Shown: piece by piece, positions 60,930 through 64,000 of the stretch | Layout of the letters: each line of letters begins with the position of its first letter | Numbering within the stretch: position 1 is the first letter of the stretch | Assembly: GCF_002875945.1 (NCBI RefSeq) | Contig: NZ_MCZK01000168.1 | Span: 62,001 to 126,000 of the forward strand | Direction: 5' to 3' | Source: Vibrio lentus | Lineage (GTDB): Bacteria > Pseudomonadota > Gammaproteobacteria > Enterobacterales > Vibrionaceae | DNA: 64,000 nucleotides | The notes under the pieces: generated by a model | Database searches by the model: none | What the model was told of the DNA's origin: nothing | The model's input: only the letters and a program-made list of their open reading frames with translations | Made by a program: the position numbers and the translations under genes

Positions 60930-63383
60930 TTAACGTTTAACGGCTTCTAGCTTCCAGATGTTGTTCACGTAGTCGCGGATTGAGCGATCTGATGTGAACT
61001 TACCAACCAATGCTGTGTTAAGAATCGCTTTCTTAGCCCAACCTGCTTGGTCTTTGTATTGCGTGCCCATGTCTTCATGTGCTTTCACATAAGATGCGAA
61101 GTCTGCTAGACATAGGTAAGGGTCACCGCCGTCTAGTAGGCTATCAAACGTTGCACGTAGAAGGCCTGGTTGACCTGGAGAGAACTCATCACCAGTCAAT
61201 AGGTCTAGAGATGCTTTCAATAGCGGGTCTGCATTGTAGTAATCGTAAGGGTTGTAACCCTGAGCTTTCAATGCAACAACACCATCAACGTCTAAGCCGA
61301 AGATGTAGATGTTTTCATCGCCAACTTCTTCACGGATCTCAACGTTTGCACCATCCATCGTACCGATAGTTAGAGCGCCGTTTAGAGCCATCTTCATGTT
61401 GCCCGTACCCGATGCTTCTTTACCAGCCAGTGAGATTTGCTGAGAAACGTCTGCTGCAGGGATGATGATTTCAGCCATGCTTACACGGTAGTCAGGGATG
61501 AATACCACTTTAAGCTTGTTACCGATGCGAGGATCGTTGTTGATCTTCTCTGCAATCTTGTTAACCGCGAAGATGATTTCTTTTGCTAGGTGGTAACCCG
61601 GTGCTGCTTTCGCTGCGAAGAAACATACGCGTGGCTCACACTCGAAACCAGGTTCATTAAGAATACGGTGGTACAGAGATAGAATGTGTAGCAAATCTAG
61701 GTGTTGACGCTTGTATTCGTGTAGACGCTTGATTTGCACGTCGAAGATAGCGTTAGTATCTAGCTCGATACCCATGTTCTCTTGAACCCAATCAGCAAGG
61801 CGCTGTTTGTTTTCTTTCTTAACAGCCATGAATTCTTTTTGGAATTTCGCGTCTGTTGCAAACTTAGCGATACCTTCAAGCTGCTCAAGTTTTGCTGGCC
61901 ACTCAGTACCGATCTTGCCAGTGATTAGCGTAGATAGACCTGGGTTACAGAACTTCAACCAACGACGTGGTGTGATGCCGTTCGTTACGTTAGTCAATTT
62001 GCCTGGGAAGATTTCGTTGAACTCAGGGAACAAGTCTTTCTTAACCAATTGAGAGTGAAGTGCAGCTACACCGTTTACTTTGTAAGAACCGATCACACAT
62101 AGGTTTGCCATGCGAACCATACGGTGGAAACCTTCTTGGATGATAGAAAGCTTCGCTTGCTTCTCACCGTCACCAGGCCACATCTTACGAACTTCTTGCA
62201 TGAAGCGGTGGTTGATTTCAAAGATGATTTCCATGTGACGCGGAAGAAGACGGTTGATCAGTGATTCAGACCAAGTCTCTAGCGCTTCAGGAAGTAGTGT
62301 GTGGTTCGTGTATGCGAACGTATGAGCACTGATTTCCCAAGCTTGGTCCCAAGTTAAACCTTTCTCATCAATCAGGATGCGCATCAATTCAGGGATAGCG
62401 ATAGTTGGGTGCGTATCGTTAAGCTGAATCGTTTCTTGCTTAGGCAGATCTTCTAAAGAGAAACCTGCAGCTTCGTGACGACGTAGAATATCGCGAACAG
62501 ACGCTGCTGAGTGGAAGTACTGCTGCATTAGACGCAGTGTCTTACCTTTCTCGTGGTTGTCGTTCGGGTAAAGAACCTTAGTGATGTTACCTGCATCGAT
62601 TAGCGAGTGTTGCGCTTCGAAGTAATCACCGTTGTTAAAGCTTGCTAGTGAGAATGGTGCAATTGCCTGACATTCCCAAAGACGCAGTGGGTAAACCGTG
62701 TTTGATTCGTAACCTACGATAGGCAAATCCCAAGGCATTGCTTTTACTTCCATACCTGGAACCCAAGTACGAACTTCTTTACCGTCAACGAATTCAACTT
62801 CTACATGACCGTAAAAACCAATGTGTTGTGCTAGCTCTGGACGAGCCACTTCCCATGGGTAACCCTCAACACCGCGCCACGCGTCTGGTGCTTCTTGTTG
62901 GCGACCGTCTTGGAAAGACTGTTTGAATAAACCGTATTCGTAGTGAAGACCGTAACCTACTGTTGGGTATTCTTGAGCGGCACAAGAATCCATGAAACAA
63001 GCAGCAAGACGACCAAGGCCACCATTACCTAGTGATGGATCGCGTTCTTCTTCTAGAAGGTCAGTTAGGTTTTGACCTAGCTCTTCCATTGCATGAGTGA
63101 TTTGCTCATACAGGCCCATGCTGATTAGGTTGTTACCTGTCAGACGACCAATCAAGAATTCCAGCGAAAGGTAGTTAACACTCTTCGCGTTTTTGATTTT
63201 TTCATCGTTTTCAGTTTCTAGCAGGTCGAATGTTGTGAGTTCTGCTAATGCGCGACCCATTGCTAGGTACCATGCGCGGCTATCTGCATTTTCAATCGTT
63301 GTTGCGTAGGTTGCAGATAAATGTTTCTTAACGCTTTCTTGGAACGACACTTTATCGAAAGTTTTTTGCTGAGTTGGTTTCAT
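60930..63383 (-). CDS. malP: Maltodextrin/glycogen phosphorylase MalP
   Basis: An 817-residue pyridoxal-phosphate enzyme that splits maltodextrins with phosphate to glucose-1-phosphate. The cofactor lysine lies in SLAGKEASGTGNMKMALNG, and other hallmarks are LEFLIGRLTGNNL near the N-terminus, EERDPSLGNGGLGRLAACFM, and NDTHPTIAIPELMRILID. E. coli MalP has 797 and GlgP 815 residues, so length does not separate them; linkage to malQ favours MalP. The ATG is preceded by a GAGAT sequence. First gene of malP-malQ-glgB; MalT-like and CRP-like sites lie upstream. Confidence 0.95.
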   Translation of the reverse strand: MKPTQQKTFDKVSFQESVKKHLSATYATTIENADSRAWYLAMGRALAELTTFDLLETENDEKIKNAKSVNYLSLEFLIGRLTGNNLISMGLYEQITHAMEELGQNLTDLLEEERDPSLGNGGLGRLAACFMDSCAAQEYPTVGYGLHYEYGLFKQSFQDGRQQEAPDAWRGVEGYPWEVARPELAQHIGFYGHVEVEFVDGKEVRTWVPGMEVKAMPWDLPIVGYESNTVYPLRLWECQAIAPFSLASFNNGDYFEAQHSLIDAGNITKVLYPNDNHEKGKTLRLMQQYFHSAASVRDILRRHEAAGFSLEDLPKQETIQLNDTHPTIAIPELMRILIDEKGLTWDQAWEISAHTFAYTNHTLLPEALETWSESLINRLLPRHMEIIFEINHRFMQEVRKMWPGDGEKQAKLSIIQEGFHRMVRMANLCVIGSYKVNGVAALHSQLVKKDLFPEFNEIFPGKLTNVTNGITPRRWLKFCNPGLSTLITGKIGTEWPAKLEQLEGIAKFATDAKFQKEFMAVKKENKQRLADWVQENMGIELDTNAIFDVQIKRLHEYKRQHLDLLHILSLYHRILNEPGFECEPRVCFFAAKAAPGYHLAKEIIFAVNKIAEKINNDPRIGNKLKVVFIPDYRVSMAEIIIPAADVSQQISLAGKEASGTGNMKMALNGALTIGTMDGANVEIREEVGDENIYIFGLDVDGVVALKAQGYNPYDYYNADPLLKASLDLLTGDEFSPGQPGLLRATFDSLLDGGDPYLCLADFASYVKAHEDMGTQYKDQAGWAKKAILNTALVGKFTSDRSIRDYVNNIWKLEAVKR

Positions 63384-63452
63384 TTCAGAAATCTCGCTTT
63401 TAATAGTTCTAATTCATCTGTGACATATCGTGCATGGTCACCATTAACTAAA

Positions 63453-63461
63453 CATCCTCCC
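63453..63461 (-). promoter_or_regulatory. MalT-like box upstream of malP
   Basis: GGGAGGATG on the minus strand matches the MalT core GGGAKGAGG at eight of nine bases and is identical to the box facing malK (7727-7735). It lies 70 bp upstream of the malP ATG. Confidence 0.6.
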
Positions 63462-63562
63462 GCCCGTACGACTAACTAGGAGTAGATGGGAGGGCGTAGG
63501 GGGCGTACCCACATTGGGTTAGTGATCTGACTCTCATGTTCTGACTTCGAACAAAAACTTGG

Positions 63563-63578
63563 AGTGACTGGGATCACA
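63563..63578. promoter_or_regulatory. CRP site upstream of malP
   Basis: AGTGA-CTGGGA-TCACA matches the CRP consensus at 9 of 10 positions. It is 180 bp upstream of the malP ATG, farther than the MalT-like box. Confidence 0.65.
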
Positions 63579-63745
63579 AGCTCCCGTTCGATAACTTAAC
63601 TTCAAATGATGTGACTTTTATTTAACCCATTTAAAGTCATTGCCAAATCTGAGTTTCAGATCACGAAAATATTTTCCGCCTCTCATCTTTTGCAGAGAAA
63701 CATGTGTAGACAAGGACACAGTCACATTCACAAACCACCCCACAA

Positions 63746-63761
63746 GGTGAGCAAAGTCACA
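63746..63761. promoter_or_regulatory. Second CRP site, near the window's right edge
   Basis: GGTGA-GCAAAG-TCACA matches the CRP consensus at 9 of 10 positions. It is far from malP (about 360 bp) and more likely serves a divergent gene beyond the window. Confidence 0.6.
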
Positions 63762-64000
63762 AATAAAGGGCGTAGAACACTAAAAACATGCAGGAGTGCA
63801 AGGTTTCTGAGGAGGATCATAGTCGGTAACGTTTTGCATCACGTAATATGAGTAAAGACTTAAGTAATTAGGCTAATGTCATTGGAGTGCACTCAACGAT
63901 AGATTGGGATATTCCAGAACATAGCCACGGAATAGGTGTAAAACTTCGATATGTGGATCCCTTCGAAACTGACTCGTCCCGGCCGCTTACACAATGCAAT

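Larger units (their letters stand above)
63384..64000. promoter_or_regulatory. malP upstream control region, probably divergent
   Basis: This 617-bp region at the window edge has a MalT-like box, two good CRP-site matches and no gene. In E. coli malPQ is divergent from malT, and Vibrio cholerae carries malT near malPQ, so the plus-strand gene beyond the window may be malT; that is inference from synteny. A purine-rich plus-strand stretch at 63478-63506 may hold further MalT-like sites. Confidence 0.6.

Overview
The window looks like chromosomal DNA of a marine gammaproteobacterium of the genus Vibrio, and gene content resembling the smaller Vibrio chromosome suggests chromosome 2 of a Splendidus-clade-like species. 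The evidence is the gene families and order: malEFG/malK, pstSCAB beside a GGDEF gene, a lipase with its foldase and a GDSL lecithinase, an lpp/L,D-transpeptidase pair, deoD, and malP-malQ-glgB. This placement is inference from synteny I know, not a search. I see no rRNA, tRNA, CRISPR array, prophage or intact insertion sequence.

Left part (1-9.7 kb): the 3' part of an OppA-like peptide-binding protein, a hotdog thioesterase, a small unknown gene, then the maltose/maltodextrin importer as malE-malF-malG (minus) divergent from malK (plus). The shared 665-bp control region has MalT-like boxes and a CRP site, and malK has a structured leader that ends in a terminator-like hairpin. A chain of hairpins ending in a terminator lies at the 3' end of malG, where the Vibrio cholerae sRNA MicX is encoded.

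9.8-27.5 kb: a chemoreceptor, a six-gene MoxR/Bat (von Willebrand A domain) operon with a hexanucleotide-encoded poly-Gln tract, a tandem-GAF diguanylate cyclase, the high-affinity phosphate importer pstSCAB, and a second chemoreceptor whose stop codon opens a heptanucleotide tandem repeat.

27.6-36.3 kb: the most unusual part. A tight five-gene minus-strand operon sits behind a strong Fur-box match and a strong CRP-site match. It encodes a signal-peptide-bearing oligopeptidase B-like S9 peptidase, a TonB-dependent receptor with heme-receptor-like motifs, an exported gluzincin metalloprotease with a P-domain and a GlyGly-CTERM-like tail, and two DUF1566 proteins (one a lipoprotein). I read it as a candidate iron-regulated system that breaks down an iron or heme protein and takes up the product.

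36.5-50.3 kb: lipase foldase and lipase, lecithinase/thermolabile hemolysin, a DEAD-box helicase, Braun-type lipoprotein facing an L,D-transpeptidase, deoD, an unusual double zinc-ribbon/HTH protein, a pair of TPR-GGDEF proteins of which the first is catalytically degenerate, and an EamA transporter.

50.5-64 kb: a DUF3302/HlyD pair, a group-I-like ECF importer (S component, fused double ATPase, T component), a TetR-like gene with an apparent one-base frameshift, and the malP-malQ-glgB glucan cluster, which shares MalT/CRP-type control with the malEFG/malK genes. Together the two mal clusters import maltodextrins and process them into glucose-1-phosphate, glucose and glycogen.
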